Assembly (NCBI GenBank): GCA_914767715.1
Contig: OU612067.1
Coordinates: 2,418,001 to 2,482,000, forward strand
DNA from: Membranipora membranacea
Lineage: Eukaryota > Bryozoa > Gymnolaemata > Cheilostomatida > Membraniporidae
Direction: 5' to 3'
DNA: 64,000 nt
Both the position numbers and the translations under genes were made by a program. Shown in pieces: positions 1 to 11,490 of the stretch (positions are counted from its first letter, which is position 1; every line of letters begins with the position of its first letter). The notes under the pieces were generated by a model. That model searched no databases. It was not told where the DNA came from and saw nothing but the letters and a program-made list of their open reading frames with translations.

Positions 1-2
1 CT

Positions 3-1262
3 ATAACAAATTCCTCTCCCGTCAACCAACAGCTTAAATCTGCAACCTTTAACAGGAGACAAGCTGAGACAGGAAAACATGACCAACTCACTCCACCAAA
101 GAAATCAAGAGAAAAATCAAGATCAAGATCAAGATCTCCTCTCAATAAATCGATCCCTCCACCAATCGCTGACGTAAGTTCTTACCCACCAATTTCTTCA
201 CCACCTACCAAAATTCCAGACTGCAGTCTAGATATGTGCAAGGCTTTGAACAAGTCACTGCAATCAAGAATTCAAGAACTGGAAGAGGTAGTCAATAACC
301 AGGCCAAGATCATCCAACAAATGCAGGAGAGCAGAAACATCGGACCATTAACCAATGACACATTACGTGCTCACCTGAGCCATTTCTCAGAAACTATGGA
401 GCAGAAATTTAACCATCAACTGTTCTGTGTAAAACAACAACTGGAATCTTCCATCAACCAGAAATTTGGAACGTATGCAGAGGTTGCTGGAAAAACACAA
501 AGTCACGACACTGGTGCACATGTTTCCCCCTTCATACCAACACCACACACTTCCACTCAACAAAACCAGGCAAACCCTTTATCCCGACCACTATCCTTCC
601 AATCCCACGGCCGGCCTTCCCCTTCACCACACCATAGTGGATCACCAAACAATAATACCCTTCACAGCAGAAAGTCAAAACTCAAATCATCCAGTAAGGA
701 CCAACACAGCTCAGACCATCCACAGTCAAAGCATAGAGAACCATTTGCACCTGAAAGAAACATTATCGTCAATATTGAGAAAGACTCAGCTTTCCATTTA
801 AATTACAACCAAGATATTACTCGACAAGAGATCTGCAAACATTATGGTCTAGTGATTGTAGAAAAAATAACGCCATATAAGTTTAAGTCAGATCATCCAA
901 AACTGGCCATTCAATTTAGAGATACTGCTGCAGCTATAAAAATTGTAACGGAATGGAATTGTCTCCTCTTTGGTGGATCGACTGCAAGGAGACCACAAGA
1001 CCCCAAGACTCAGAATTTAAACTGTGCCATGATGTACAATGTCCCTAAAGAAGGCAGTAACAATGATATAGAGCGAGATATCAAAGCAGTTTATCCGGAG
1101 GCCACTATTGAGAGACTCTCAAAAGGTGGTAAGACCTTGCGCACTGTGAAGGTAAAATTCGCATCACAAACCGACATGAAACACGCTATACACAATGGTA
1201 TACCACTCAAATCTTTATTCATATATTGCCACCTATCAGAAATTTCAACTCCAAATGTCTAG
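3..1262 (+). CDS. LINE ORF1 protein, 5' partial
   Basis: RNA-binding ORF1 of the retrotransposon. The frame has no stop from base 3 to TAG at 1260-1262, so the visible product is about 419 residues and continues leftwards. Met at 234 is only an internal Met. The N-terminal part upstream of 234 contains an Arg-Ser stretch (SREKSRSRSRSP). A coiled-coil-like stretch follows (SRIQELEEVVNNQ at about 267-305), then a Pro/Ser/His-rich linker, then a globular C-terminal part with RNPs-like beta strands (ERNIIVNIEK; LRTVKVKFAS). I see no CCHC knuckle. The stop overlaps the likely ORF2 start. Product recognised by position and composition, not by a strong motif. Confidence 0.75.
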   Translation: MTNSSPVNQQLKSATFNRRQAETGKHDQLTPPKKSREKSRSRSRSPLNKSIPPPIADVSSYPPISSPPTKIPDCSLDMCKALNKSLQSRIQELEEVVNNQAKIIQQMQESRNIGPLTNDTLRAHLSHFSETMEQKFNHQLFCVKQQLESSINQKFGTYAEVAGKTQSHDTGAHVSPFIPTPHTSTQQNQANPLSRPLSFQSHGRPSPSPHHSGSPNNNTLHSRKSKLKSSSKDQHSSDHPQSKHREPFAPERNIIVNIEKDSAFHLNYNQDITRQEICKHYGLVIVEKITPYKFKSDHPKLAIQFRDTAAAIKIVTEWNCLLFGGSTARRPQDPKTQNLNCAMMYNVPKEGSNNDIERDIKAVYPEATIERLSKGGKTLRTVKVKFASQTDMKHAIHNGIPLKSLFIYCHLSEISTPNV

Positions 1263-3946
1263 TTATTTTACTCAAGGCATGAAAATAGCTCATCTAAATA
1301 TTAGAGGGCTTACAAGCAAAATTGATGAAGTTAAAAAGATCTTACATGAAAATGATCTTGATATTTTTTGTTTATCTGAGACTTTTCTAAATGAGTCTAA
1401 ATCAAATAGTTTTTTCCATATATTGAACTATAATATTGTAAGACAGGATAGGAATACTGGTCAAGGAGGGGGTTTGCTATGCTACATACGTGTTGGTATT
1501 TCATTTGAAGAGATCAATGTTGCAAACCATTCAATGCCTGAGTCAATTACTTTGAAAATCTCCCAAACCCACTCACAATCTTTTTTAACATGCTTCGTTT
1601 ATCGCCCACCTAGCGCACTTGTTGATTGGAATCATGTCTTCACTCATTACATCGAGAACATTGTATCAATTTGCAGGGAAGTAATCATTTTGGGTGATTT
1701 TAATGTTGACCTCGGTCATAACAGCACATTGGTCAGGTGGTTTAAAAATGTCATAAATCCACTTGGACTTACACAACTAATAAAGGATTTTACAAGAATT
1801 GCAGAAAATTCTGAATCTATCATTGATCACATATACACTAACCAACCAGCCAATGTTCGTTCTAGCTTAGTTCTGAAATACTCTTTAAGTGATCATTTTT
1901 TGGTTATGGCAATACGAAAAAAGGGTGTTGTAAAATCAGAGAAAAGAATTAAGATAAATTTCAACGATTATAGCAAATTTACCGATGAAAATATACACAA
2001 ATATTTCAGCAATGTTGACTGGCACCAATCTCTATGTTACAGCAACATCAACCATGTCATAGAGAATTTCAATGAAACTTTCTTAAATTTAACATCAAAA
2101 CTTATAAAACGGAGGACTCGCTATGTCAAATCTGAGGTCCTTCCTATGTGGATTGATGATGAAGTGCGTGATCATATGAGACTAAGAGATCAGTATAAAT
2201 CTCAAAATTTATGGGATTTTTATAAAACTGAAAGAAACTTAGTGACTAACATGATAAAAAGAAAAAAGAAGAAGTATATGACAAAACTGGTAGAAAATTC
2301 CAAAGGCCATAATACCAAATCATTGTGGAATGCGCTAAATATCGGAAACAAAACTAAAACCTACATTGACAATGCTGCTGATATTTCTAGCAGTAATTTG
2401 AACGAGCATTTTACATCTATCGCTGCGAAGCTATCAAAGGATTTTTCGTTGATTTCGGATTTTTCTAGTACTTTACCAAATTACCACCACAAAGGTTTGA
2501 AACAATTTCCAAAATTCACAACAGTCTCATTGCATAAGCTTCTAAAATCAATACCCATAAGCAAAAGCACTGGTCCTGACCAGATTTCAGTTCGGATGTT
2601 AAACAAAACATTTCCCTACATAGGTCCAGTGCTCACAGATATTTTCAATAGAATTTTAGATGAAGGAGTATTCCCAAAAGTCTGGAAAATTGCTCGCGTA
2701 ACCCCTATTTTTAAGTCAGGGTCAAAAGATGACCCAGGAAATTATAGACCTATATCAGTTTTACCCGTTCTTTCAAAGATATTTGAAAAACATTTAAATA
2801 TTAATATACAGATATTTTTGAATGAAAACCATCTAATATCTTCATCGCAGTCCGGTTTTCGGTTTTTTTGTGTTTATTGATTTCTGCAAGGCATTTGATT
2901 GTGTTGATCACCAAATATTAAAAAATAAACTACAGAACTTTAATTTTGAGGACAAGGCATTTTTGTTGCTTTCATCATTTCTACAGGACAGGTCTCAGTA
3001 TGTTCATTTTGATGGTGCAGTGTCATCAATACTTGACATCAATATTGGGGTGCCGCAAGGTTCAATACTGGCACCAACTTTATTTCAGATTTATATAAAT
3101 GACCTACTAAATCTACCTCTCTCCTCGAACTCTTATGCATATGCTGATGACACTGTTTTTGTAGCAAGCCATTCTGTTCCCTCTACATTAGTTCAAATTT
3201 GTAATCGAGATTTGGTTTCAATCAACCAGTGGTGCAAAAATAATCACATGACAATAAATTATAAAAAATCACACTTTTTAAGTTCTTTTGGAGAGGATTC
3301 ATCATTAAATTTAAAAATTGACAATAACCAAATATTTCAAAGGCATGAAACTGAACTTCTTGGCTTTAAGATATCTGACTCATTTTCATTGAATGGCCAT
3401 TGTGAGACTGTTTTGGATAAGGTGTCAAAAAATACTAACTTACTTAAGCTATGCAGACCCTACTTGACCACACATTCTGCTAAACAATTTTATTTTCAAT
3501 TTATTCACTGTTATCTCATTTATGGTATCCATATATATTACAACTTATGTACATCAAATATCACAAACCCTATTTTCACTCAGCAAAAAAGAGCCTTGAG
3601 AATTGTGGCCAATGTTCAACATATACCTTTTTATTTGTCACCTACTAATGACCTATGTACATCACTTAAAATTTTACCCCTTCCAATACTGAGCAATTAT
3701 TTTACTTGCATTACGGGATTTAAGGCTCTGAATAATTTATCACCTCCATACATCTCTGATTTTTTTGTTACCACACCACACCGATTTCCAAGAAGAGATA
3801 CACACTTACTTAAACCTCCATTAGACAACTTAAACCACAAAATAGCAACAAACTTTAATATTTTACCCTCTTCATTGAGAAGCACTCTTACTTTGAATAT
3901 GTTTAAGAAAAGGCTAATACAACATTTTTTCAGTTTATTGGCATAG
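1255..3946 (+). pseudogene. LINE ORF2: endonuclease + reverse transcriptase, internally deleted
   Basis: ORF2 nicks target DNA and copies the element RNA. The likely start is ATG 1255, which overlaps the ORF1 stop as ATGTCTAG. Endonuclease motifs are intact: HLNIRGL, LSETFL, LGDFNVDL and SDHFL. The RT begins normally (STGPDQIS; NYRPISVLPVLSKIFEK) up to SQSGFR at about 2845-2863. There the reading frame breaks, and the next frame resumes at FIDFCKAFDCVDH at about 2873, followed by GVPQGSILAPTLF and the intact catalytic YADD (AYADDTVF, about 3139-3162). In relatives, roughly 25-35 residues lie between QSGFR and the FIDFxKAFD motif, so a piece of the RT fingers is missing here. Dead copy. Confidence 0.85.
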
Positions 3947-4473
3947 TCTTATATTTTTTGTTGAATCTTTGTTTGTATCATTTTTCTTTTTTGCCATTTA
4001 TGTCACATCATGAAAAACATTTGAAATAATGAATTGTTGCTGACAATAAAAGTATATATATATATATGGGCGTCACTAGGGTTTTGTGTAGGCGTAGGGT
4101 GTTATTTTTGATGTAATTCACAAATCAGAGTATAACTAGCCGCGGCTCTGAGGCGAAGAGCGCCTGCGGGGAGGGTGCGGGAAAATTTTTAGATTTTTAC
4201 TGCAAAAATAGAGGTATTTGAGCTATATCTAGGGCTAACAATTAGATTCTAAATTGGGCAGTGTGTTTCTTCCACTAAAAAAGCAATAACTCAACCGAAG
4301 CAACCTCACTACAGGTACCAATTAATGCAAGAAGTGATGTAACCAGTGGAACATTCTGTTGTCAAAGTAATGTAAATTTCAGTGTTTTATTTTACTTGAT
4401 GAATCTTTATACTATAATTTTACTTTCAATCAATAGTTCTTGATTAAAAGATGTTCTAGTGCTGTTCTATGTT

Positions 4474-4848
4474 CTATTTGTCGAAGATGAGGCTAGCCAG
4501 CTCCATGCGCCTCGGATGGAGAGCAGCAAACATGTCTATAACTTTTTTTTTGTCTATTGACGCCCAACAGTGCATGCTCATTAAAGCAAGAGCATCGAGC
4601 CTCTGGCTCAGTTGTGTCTTCCTGAGATATGAGTTCAGCCTTCGTAGGGTACTGAAGCTCCGTTCACACTCGCATGCGGTGACTGGTAGCACAGTGACAC
4701 CTGTTAATTGAGAGTTTTGGTTCAAGGGGAATAACTGCCAGGACGCATGGTTATCATAACCCGAGCACACCATCATCTTAGCCCAATTAGCCTCATGAGC
4801 CATTAAATGGTTACTGGAGTTGCGCCCTTTTGTTCTGAGTGAAGACAT
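4474..4848 (-). pseudogene. hAT transposase C-terminal dimerisation domain fragment
   Basis: A 124-residue open frame with the hAT C-terminal dimerisation signature. The sequence VLPVTACECERSFSTLRRL corresponds to the usual P-x-S-x-A-x-(S/A)ERxFSxL motif, followed by YLRKTQLSQRLDALALMSMH. ZMYM1-like and hAT transposase-derived proteins carry this at their C-termini. No upstream catalytic DDE part is recognisable, so this is a 3' remnant. DNA from about 4070 to 4470 and 4850 to 5410 shows only short uninformative frames. The LINE at 5418-7380 probably landed beside or inside it. Confidence 0.75.
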
Positions 4849-5417
4849 CTCATCTCAACTCACGACATCAAGTTTTATCAGTAGTAATACAAAAACATAA
4901 CAAGCAACATTCTTCATTAGAGAGGGATCATAACATAAAGGTGATATACAACTTTCTCCCCATCTCAATACAAAATAAATGGTATTGATTGATAATACCA
5001 ATGTCGTCTATATGTTCTGCAGGACAACTGGATACCTTCCGATTTTAGCGTCCTTTGTGTGCGATATCAGGCATTAAACAATTCACACTGGCCGAGGTTG
5101 TTACTTGACTTGTTTCTGGTTCATATTCATCGCATTTGGATTTATGAAGTCTCGGAAACCGCCGGTTATATCCTAGACTCAAATATTTTCTGAATGTGTC
5201 AGTTGATCCACCTGATAGATGGTAGTGTCATCACATCTTGTTGTCTTTGGTGCCCTCTGCTGTAGTCCCTTCCGGTGTTTATTTGTGCACCAAATCTGCA
5301 GCTGCAAAACACGAGTTTGGGTTCTGGTGAGTGAGGCAAAAGTGGGATAATCAGCTTCATTCAAATCAACAGTGTCTAAGATGTGATGTATCTGTCGTTG
5401 CTCCTTCTCAGTTATGT

Positions 5418-7380
5418 TTTTAGTAGTAGTAGTAGTAGTAGCAGTATGCCATTATTGTGCATGACTCGGGTGAGTATTTCGCACAGTTTAAAAGGTGCAG
5501 GTGCAATAAATATAATATGTTGTGGTGCGTTTGGTGCAGTGTGTTTCTAAAATATAATTCTGGAACTAATAACTTGTTGACATTTGAGACTTGAGAGTTG
5601 AGAGTTGAGACTTGAGGGATTTGGCCTCGACAACACTTGGTGACAACGAATTCCAGAGGCGGATAGTATTTGGAAAAAAAGTTGTTCGAAAAAGCTGTGT
5701 CCTCGAGTGTGGAATTAAATAACTTTGACTATGCCCCCTATAAGTAAAGGATGAAACGAGCAGAGAGGAAGATATATCAATCAGATTATAGTGTGTTTTG
5801 TAAAAGATTACTAAACAGATAACTGCTCTTCGCTTTTCTAGTGATTGCCATTTTAAATTATTGAGCATAGTAGTTACACTACTATCTCGGGAAAAATCAT
5901 TTTTAACAAAGCGAGCAGCTCTTCTCTGCACTGCCTCGATCTTGTTGATATTGCGTGTGGTGTGGGGATTCCACACAGCAGCACAATACTCCAGTTGGGG
6001 GCGTACAATGGCCTTATAGCTCATTTCTTTCAGCTCAGGAGGGCAGTGAGAGAGGTTACGTTGAAGCATGTTTAACGATCTGTTGGCTGTGGTGGTAATA
6101 ATATCAACATGACTGTTCCAACACAACTTGGATGTGATAGTAACACCAAGATATTTTACATTATTCTTTAGATTTAGCTGATGGTCTCTCATTTTATACG
6201 ATGCCTGCGTTTGCTGTCTTTTTAAACTTGTTCTTAGTACTTCACATTTCTTAGGGTGGAATTCCATTGGCCAATCTTGTTCCCAGTCAAGCAAGCCATT
6301 CAGGTCCTCCTGTAGCAGTTGACGATCAACCAGAGATTTAATTTCACGATATATTGTGCATTCATCAGCAAAGAGTCGTATTTGAGAACCATTTTTAACA
6401 TAAGAAGGTAAATCGTTAATATACAACAAAAACAAGAGCGGACCAGGGACGCTTCCCTGGGGAACGCCAGATGTGACCTTGGATGGAGATGATGACTTGT
6501 TATCAACAACTACCTCTTGGGTTCTACCATTCAAAGATCCCTTAATCCAGCTCATTGAGAAGTTGTCAATGCCGTAAAAACCTAACTTATACAGAAGTTT
6601 CTTGTGGGACACCTTGTCAAAGGCCTTTGAAAAATCTAAAAGAATAAGATCTGTTTGGCCTTTATCCTCGATATTTTGAGCAAGATCTTCTATTAACATA
6701 ATAAGTTGTGACTCACATGATCGACGTTGTCTAAAGCCATGCTGTGAGTCAGTCAGAACATGGTTTTTAGATAAGTGTTCCATGATCTGACGAGTAATAA
6801 TGTGCTCAAGTAGTTTGCACACTACACTAGTCAGAGAAACTGGTCTATAGTTGGCAGGTAACATAACATCGCCTTTCATAAAGATTGGAGATACACGTGC
6901 ATGTTTCCAGTCATTTGGTAACACCCCCTGTTCCAAGAAAGCAGTGAATAAAACACTTAAAACAGGGGATATTTCTACACTCAGGGTTTTCAATAGTCTA
7001 TTTGTGATGGTGTCTGGGCCTGGTGCTTTGTGTTCTGTAAGATTTTCGATTGGTTTCTGGATACCATGCGCATTGATGTTATAGGTCACCATCTTAGGAA
7101 AATTGAACGTTATATCAGGCATATTATCATTTGTATCAGTTGAGAAGACGGATGTGAACTGATCATTCAGTATCTCCGCCTTACTTTTACTATCAGAGAT
7201 TACCCTTCCATTTGATTTAAGAGACCCTACGCCGACATTATCTTGGCGTTTAGATTTCACATAAGCCCAGAACTTTTTATGGTTAGTATCTTCATTTACA
7301 TCGATCATTTATCGTTAATGTAGTTACTGTGGGCTGTTTTACAAGTAAGTCGAGACTTTTTTGCATTCAAAGGAGCCAGC
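5418..7380 (-). mobile_element. CR1-like LINE, 5' truncated, with trinucleotide tail
   Basis: Minus-strand LINE fragment lacking the endonuclease. It holds most of the RT (5566-7308) and a short 3' region that ends in a (TAG)n run on + at 5419-5442, read as a CTA repeat at the 3' end of the element. Its 5' limit is near 7380, where it adjoins a MULE-like relic. The second copy of that relic (19.27 kb) lacks the LINE, which supports insertion of the LINE into copy 1 or a break at this point. Confidence 0.75.
5566..7308 (-). pseudogene. CR1-like reverse transcriptase, 580-residue open frame, FADE active site
   Basis: Nearly intact RT. Motifs in order: APGPDTITNRLL, NYRPVSLTSVVCKLLE, SQHGFRQRRSCESQL, LLDFSKAFDKVSH, SGVPQGSVPGPLLFLLYIND, then LFADECTIYR, followed by the thumb and C-terminal region (YLGVTI; LEYCAAVWNPH; IEAVQRRAARFV). 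The catalytic box is normally (F/Y)ADD. Here the second Asp codon is GAA (bases 6361-6363 on the minus strand), giving FADE, which should cripple catalysis. Just upstream of the Met the homologous KTAHSNYIND frame is shifted by one base, so the Met is an internal one and the copy is 5' truncated. Confidence 0.85.
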
Positions 7381-7394
7381 ACCTGGAGCAGTAA

Positions 7395-9180
7395 CTTTTG
7401 ACCCAGCATAGGTTTCGCCCTGTGTATCCATCAAGTGCTGCTCCCAAATCAGACACAAAAAACTCTCGTACCAACTTTCATGCAGTCCGTGATGTTTGAA
7501 TGTGAAGTTTTTCAGCTTCGCATTAATGCTCTCAATGGCATTTGTATAATACAACTATTACTGATGTTTGTTGTTACAAGAGTGGATTTTATATCGCATA
7601 ATTTGTCCATGGTCATACTTATGTCAGTATGGTGGTTGTATTGTATATTGGCAAAAGTTTTATTTAATTGTACCCTGGAATTGACAAACAAAATTATTAG
7701 TCAAGTGAAGCAAGGATGGTAAAATAGGGAACAATAGTGATTATCTCATTATGAATGTTGTATGAGTAATCTGTGCTTTAATATGGTCAGAACGGTTAAA
7801 ATGTGGCAACAACAAAAACGAACGGTGCAAAATGTGTGGTAAAAATATTCCACAATATTATGAAATCCAAATTCTGTTTATAAATTGAGTACGCAGTATT
7901 ACAAAATGAAATGGTCAAATGTCATTCAAATATTAAACTCACAATTGTTGGTGTATTAACCACCATCGACAGAATCAGAACAGGTAATAATGGTATACAC
8001 TGTTATCATAACTGAGTATAGCAGGTCCCGACATAATTAGCTCCTAAAACAAATTATTAATCCTAAATATATGCACTGACCAGTTAAAAAATACAAGTAC
8101 ATATAACAAAACTGAGAAATAAATTCATCAGTCTCAAACAATCCGAGATAGAACTTTACATCATAACGCCGGTCAGCAATGACAATTATATATAAATAAA
8201 TAATCGGGTAACCTCATAACGGAGTTGAGAATAAACAAAATAACGTAGCGTCACAATCGGTAGAATTATACATTTGTAGTGAAAGTTACGCAGTCGACAA
8301 GTATAAATAACAGATGAAAACTCACCATAAATATTATATAGATTGACTTAAAGCTATTTATAGTGATGATAATACTGTGTATATCGTAAGATTAATCCAG
8401 AATAAAGTACATAATATAATAGTTGAGTCTGGGTAATAAGATGTCGGCTGAACGGGTATGAGCTCTAGATGTTGACGGTTCGAAAGCTACTACTACACTG
8501 AAGTATAGTGTTATTATTTGATTCGTTGATGCATAGATAAATGAGAGTCATGAGTGGACAACCACAAATTGTAATACTGGCACAATACTAAAAAATAGCC
8601 GAAGATGACCATTGACTCATCAGTGATGTGAGGTTATCACTGAAGGCATTTTATTGGCTCCTCCAAAATGGTTTTCAACTCATGCCGGATCTTTTGCTTG
8701 TCTGTATGTCTAATATTAAGATGTGTTGTTGCGTTGTCATGGAAATGTTTGGTCATCGCTGTCCCGTTGCCGTTGGATAAGTCTCTGCCAGGGCCCCAAT
8801 GAGTGCCAACTCACCGTGAGTACCATAACAAGTTACGGCTTCATTACAGCCCCCAAGTTTGTCACCTTCTTCAAGAAACTTTTGTAAGCTTCTTTATTTT
8901 TCTGAAGTGTATAATTATTGGTCCACAGAACACCGCATTATTGGCATACCTCTTGTTGGTTAGCAGAGTGTTTGTATATGTTATTGGGGTGACGAAGAAA
9001 TTTCCCAAGTTGAACGTCAGATCTATGGATGCTGTACTAGTTCGGGCAAACCTGTTCCTTTCTCTGGAATGTTGATCAGTTGTTACGACCCAAATCTGTG
9101 ACAGATTTTCTTTCACATCCCAACTATTCTTTAGCAAAGGCCAGCAGTGCCTTTATGTCCTCCATAGAGGTAACCTAAGT
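7395..9180 (-). pseudogene. MULE-like transposase relic, copy 1
   Basis: Broken transposase on the minus strand. 9137-8871 reads a DDE-like core (DLTFNLGNFFVTPITYTNTL, then FCGPIIIHFRK), followed further down by a second-acid region around YGTHGELALIGALAETYP (about 8830-8775). 7554-7400 reads a C-terminal part (TNAIESINAKLKNF; ESFLCLIWEQ). This order and these motifs match the Mutator-type transposases scattered through cnidarian and mollusc genomes. Frames are interrupted several times. About 980 bp at 7620-8600 is absent from the second copy at 19.27-20.16 kb. I see no coding sense in that block. Confidence 0.65.
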
Positions 9181-9240
9181 CTTTTTTTACAATAAATAGT
9201 TGCTTTTGAGGTCCGCTCTTCAGGCTTAATTGCTACACGC

Positions 9241-10105
9241 CAACCTTACTATGCTCACCCAAGAGAATACCCTGAAACCACAGATTCTCCATATCCCTGT
9301 ACAGCTACGTTTGACTAAAGACAAAGTTGTCGTGATGTGCCCGGGGTAGAACGTTCCTAAATAATCTGTCTGAGTTGCACACTGCCATGATGTTCAATGT
9401 TGTATCTCTAAAATGAAGGGGATTATTCCCTCATGTTTGTAATCAATCTTATTAGTTGGAGGATGGTTCATGGTATATATAATGAGTTGGCATGCTGCAA
9501 CTACATCCTGCAACAACATCTGCAGCGCAGCCAAGACACTGATGCTCCAAATACTGCCAATTTTGACGTGCGTGCCATCTATCATTGCAAGCACCACCGG
9601 GAACCCTACCACCTCCTCCATACTGCTTGGCTTCAATGGTTTGGGTATCTGATAAATTTGTTTAGCTTCAAACAAGGAAGGATTTTGTCAGGTTTTACAA
9701 ATGACACGGTGCCTGAAGTAATTGAATATAAGATTGTTGGAAACAATCTGTAACAGGTGAGATAACACACTCTAGAGCCTTCTTTACCCTGCGTTTTCGC
9801 ACTTTGAAACCAGTTATATCATCCAATAATGTCCTTGTGCGAGTAAATTTAGTTTTTATAGATTGTTCAAACATATGGCTTGATTGGCCTGGATCGCTGA
9901 GGTTAAGTGGTGTTCAGGAATAGATATGGATGTAGACGTGTTGCTCGGGAAATTCTGTCGGTGTAATGTTATCTAATTGGTTGACCCTTGGTTGGAATAA
10001 TCTGATAGGACGGGCTGGATGAGGTTCAGGTTCAGGTTGCAACTGCTGTGAGTTGTTTTGAATGTTCCTGGCAAACATGATTCTGCAATTAAGAGAAAAT
10101 TTCAT
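9241..10105 (-). pseudogene. PIF/Harbinger transposase relic, copy 1
   Basis: The stretch 9675-9394 reads EEVVGFPVVLAMIDGTHVKI. The IDGTHVxI block holds the first catalytic Asp of Harbinger nucleases. Downstream homology (9430-9241) continues in broken frames and matches the better preserved copy at 21.57-21.79 kb. Upstream, 10105-9914 reads an ARNIQNN-containing Pro-rich frame that could be the N-terminus, but this is weak. The element joins the MULE relic at 9238-9245, where about 1.4 kb present in copy 2 has been lost. Confidence 0.65.
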
Positions 10106-11490
10106 TTTTTAGGAGATGAAGATGAGCTTTTATACTGAAAGTGCCAGGTGTCTGTAGTTTTTATTGATCCCATTCACATAGTTAGGTCATTCCCACCCCT
10201 TAAAAGACTAAATAATATGATTAAGCTTCATCCCATTGGCTTGCAGTTGTTGCTTAGAAGTGCCTCACAGGCAGTCTAAGGAAAATCAAAAGGACTGCCC
10301 AGCTGTCTGTTGTTTTGTTGATCCCTTTGTAATAGTGAGAATGTTCACACCCGTGAGGACAATAAGATCGAGTTTCATCCCATTTGCTTGCAAATTATAG
10401 TAGACCTCACTCTACAATACATCAGTGAACTACAAGTTGAATTCAAATCCAGGCAAATTCAATGTCAATATGGTTAGCCAGTTTGCAATGATAATTTGAT
10501 TTTCAGAAGAACTATTAAAGATGCGCACTAGACAGCAGAACAACAATGTTAACTTTGCGAGGGTAAAATGTTAGTTTAATGTTATTATAATATTGTTATC
10601 GTTATGTATTTGCAAGTTTCTCTAGTGAGCTAGCAATGCTATGTAGGTTATTATTGAGTTCACATAGCACTTGTCTCTGGTGCTTTAATGTATTGTTCTG
10701 TTTAAGTAGTAGCTGGTACATAGCACGTCCATTTCTACGTCTTTGCCATCTCTGCTGTAATTGAAACAATTTAGCATCAGGATCTACTCCTAAGTAAGCT
10801 GTGCTGCACTCATCTCTCGCCGCGTAAACTTCGCGGAATGCTGGCTGCTAACTTGATTTCCTAGCACCTCATGAACTTTTTTTGTTTTTTAAAAATTGAG
10901 AATGCATGAACTGACTCGACTGTCATATTCAGATATGACCTCCACTTTGAAAGTTTGGATGCTAATACGCACTTGACAACTTGTAATAGGGCAGCAGGTG
11001 CTGCAGAGGAGACCCTAGTCTGCTTTCTATTCTATGGAGTTTCTGTGTGTTTGGGAATCTATTTTTGTCTAGAAAAAGTATTGGTGAAATCCTGTCATAG
11101 AAAGACATGAGTGCAATCTAAGAATGAAAATTCCAAATTGCATTTTGAGTGGGTGAATTGTTGTTACATAATGTCCAGCAAATGTTAAGATAAGAACTCA
11201 GTGATTAGTTTTGAAGATGCACAATAATTGATTAAACTCTCACTTTTTTGAAAGAGGTGTCTGTTTTATTTCAGTAGGATATGTAGGTGTAGTGGTAGCA
11301 TGCTCAGATGTTTCTTTAGTTTCATTCTCTGGTATAGGCTGGGTCAGAATGTCCAGTAAAGTCTCACAGCCGGTCTATTTTTTGGTAAGATGGCCCTGTA
11401 TTGAAATAAAATCATGAAAATTATACTTCAAAGTATGAATATAATTTTGATTTCGATTGCTAACCTTCCCACTCTATGTATCCTGTCTTT
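9760..11490. other. Non-coding stretch with a diverged tandem duplication
   Basis: No convincing gene. The only structure I see is a direct repeat: 10152-10252 and 10305-10400 share a TTGATCCC...CATCCCATT(T/G)GCTTGCA framework separated by about 153 bp. The remainder is AT-rich DNA with stops in all frames. It lies between Harbinger and MULE remnants and is probably decayed transposon interior. Confidence 0.4.

Larger units (their letters stand above)
1..4067 (+). mobile_element. Non-LTR retrotransposon (jockey/CR1/L2-like), 5' end outside window
   Basis: Two-ORF LINE on the + strand. ORF1 is already open at the left edge, so the element starts outside the window. ORF2 has an apurinic-type endonuclease followed by a reverse transcriptase. 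The 3' end is short: ORF2 stops at 3946, a poly(A) signal AATAAA lies at 4045-4050 and the element ends in a (TA)n run at 4053-4067, a microsatellite tail typical of CR1/L2-type elements rather than a poly(A) tail. The clade is inferred from the style of the endonuclease and RT motifs. The copy is not autonomous because of a break near 2860. Confidence 0.85.

Noticed and set aside
7400-7554. Bacterial IS256-type transposase from the TNAIESIN motif
   Set aside because: IS256 and MULE share this type of motif; the companion DDE core at 8871-9137 and the eukaryotic context favour a MULE relic.
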